Assembly: GCA_021780395.1 (NCBI GenBank)
Contig: JAJXYU010000273.1
Location: forward strand, 1-5,035
DNA from: Pseudomonadota bacterium
GTDB taxonomy: Bacteria; Pseudomonadota; Gammaproteobacteria; Steroidobacterales; Steroidobacteraceae
DNA: 5,035 bases
Direction of reading: 5' to 3'
Part shown: one piece after another, positions 1 to 5,035 of the stretch
Position numbering within the stretch: the first letter of the stretch is position 1
Layout of the letters: the number at the start of each line of letters is the position of its first letter
Notes under the pieces: generated by a model
Databases searched by the model: none
What the model saw: only the letters and a program-made list of their open reading frames with translations
What the model was told of the DNA's origin: nothing
Position numbers and translations under genes: made by a program

Positions 1-5001
<5,001 letters not shown>

Positions 5002-5035
5002 GCGGGTCACCCTTGATTCCAGCTTGAAAACGAAC
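5002..5035 (-). other. Untranslated leader upstream of rpoB (edge of the rplL-rpoB gap)
   Basis: These 34 bases lie before the rpoB ATG. None of the three minus-strand frames here ends like a ribosomal protein L7/L12 C-terminus (usually ...ELK followed by stop), so rplL, the usual upstream neighbour, is not reached. Apart from the ribosome site I see no promoter, terminator or clear hairpin, though the stretch is too short to exclude elements just outside. The rpoB frame itself stays open to the window edge, so only the ribosome site and family homology fix the start. Confidence 0.5.
5007..5014 (-). promoter_or_regulatory. Ribosome binding site of rpoB (AAGGGTGA), decides the start
   Basis: The minus strand reads AAGGGTGA and then, 5 bases later, the ATG at 5001. 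It resembles the anti-Shine-Dalgarno complement AAGGAGGTGA with two bases missing. The competing GTG start at 5010-5008 falls inside this motif and has no good site upstream of it, so the motif argues for the ATG. Confidence 0.65.

Overview
The window holds two housekeeping genes, both on the minus strand: the complete rpoB (RNA polymerase beta subunit) and the first 305 codons of rpoC (beta' subunit), which runs off the left edge. Together they fill almost the whole window. The only non-coding stretches are about 34 bases upstream of rpoB at the right edge and 3 bases between the two genes.

The sequence is GC-rich and its codon use is strongly GC-biased. The first 305 residues of beta' align to Escherichia coli beta' without any change in numbering. 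Beta carries both insertions typical of proteobacterial beta, in the lobe (SI1) and after the flap (SI2). The N-terminus of beta ([19 protein letters not shown]) looks proteobacterial. A GC-rich gammaproteobacterium is my best guess, with a betaproteobacterium as the alternative. Genus cannot be assigned by eye.

Layout, reading in the direction of transcription (right to left): 5035-5002 is an untranslated leader with a Shine-Dalgarno-like AAGGGTGA; 5001-919 is rpoB (1360 aa); 918-916 is a 3-base gap; 915-1 is rpoC, incomplete at its 3' end. This is the usual rpoBC order, normally found downstream of rplJ-rplL, but rplL is outside the window. The two products form the catalytic core of RNA polymerase with alpha and omega. 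The near-touching genes fit co-transcription and coupled translation, which would help make the subunits in equal amounts.

I found no mobile element, RNA gene, CRISPR array, terminator or novel system. The very long open frames on the plus strand, including one covering all of rpoB, are explained by codon bias in rpoB. The second-look items are modest: the tight rpoB-rpoC junction, the choice of rpoB start, a slightly enlarged SI2 region, a wild-type rifampicin pocket, and rare codons at the start of rpoC.
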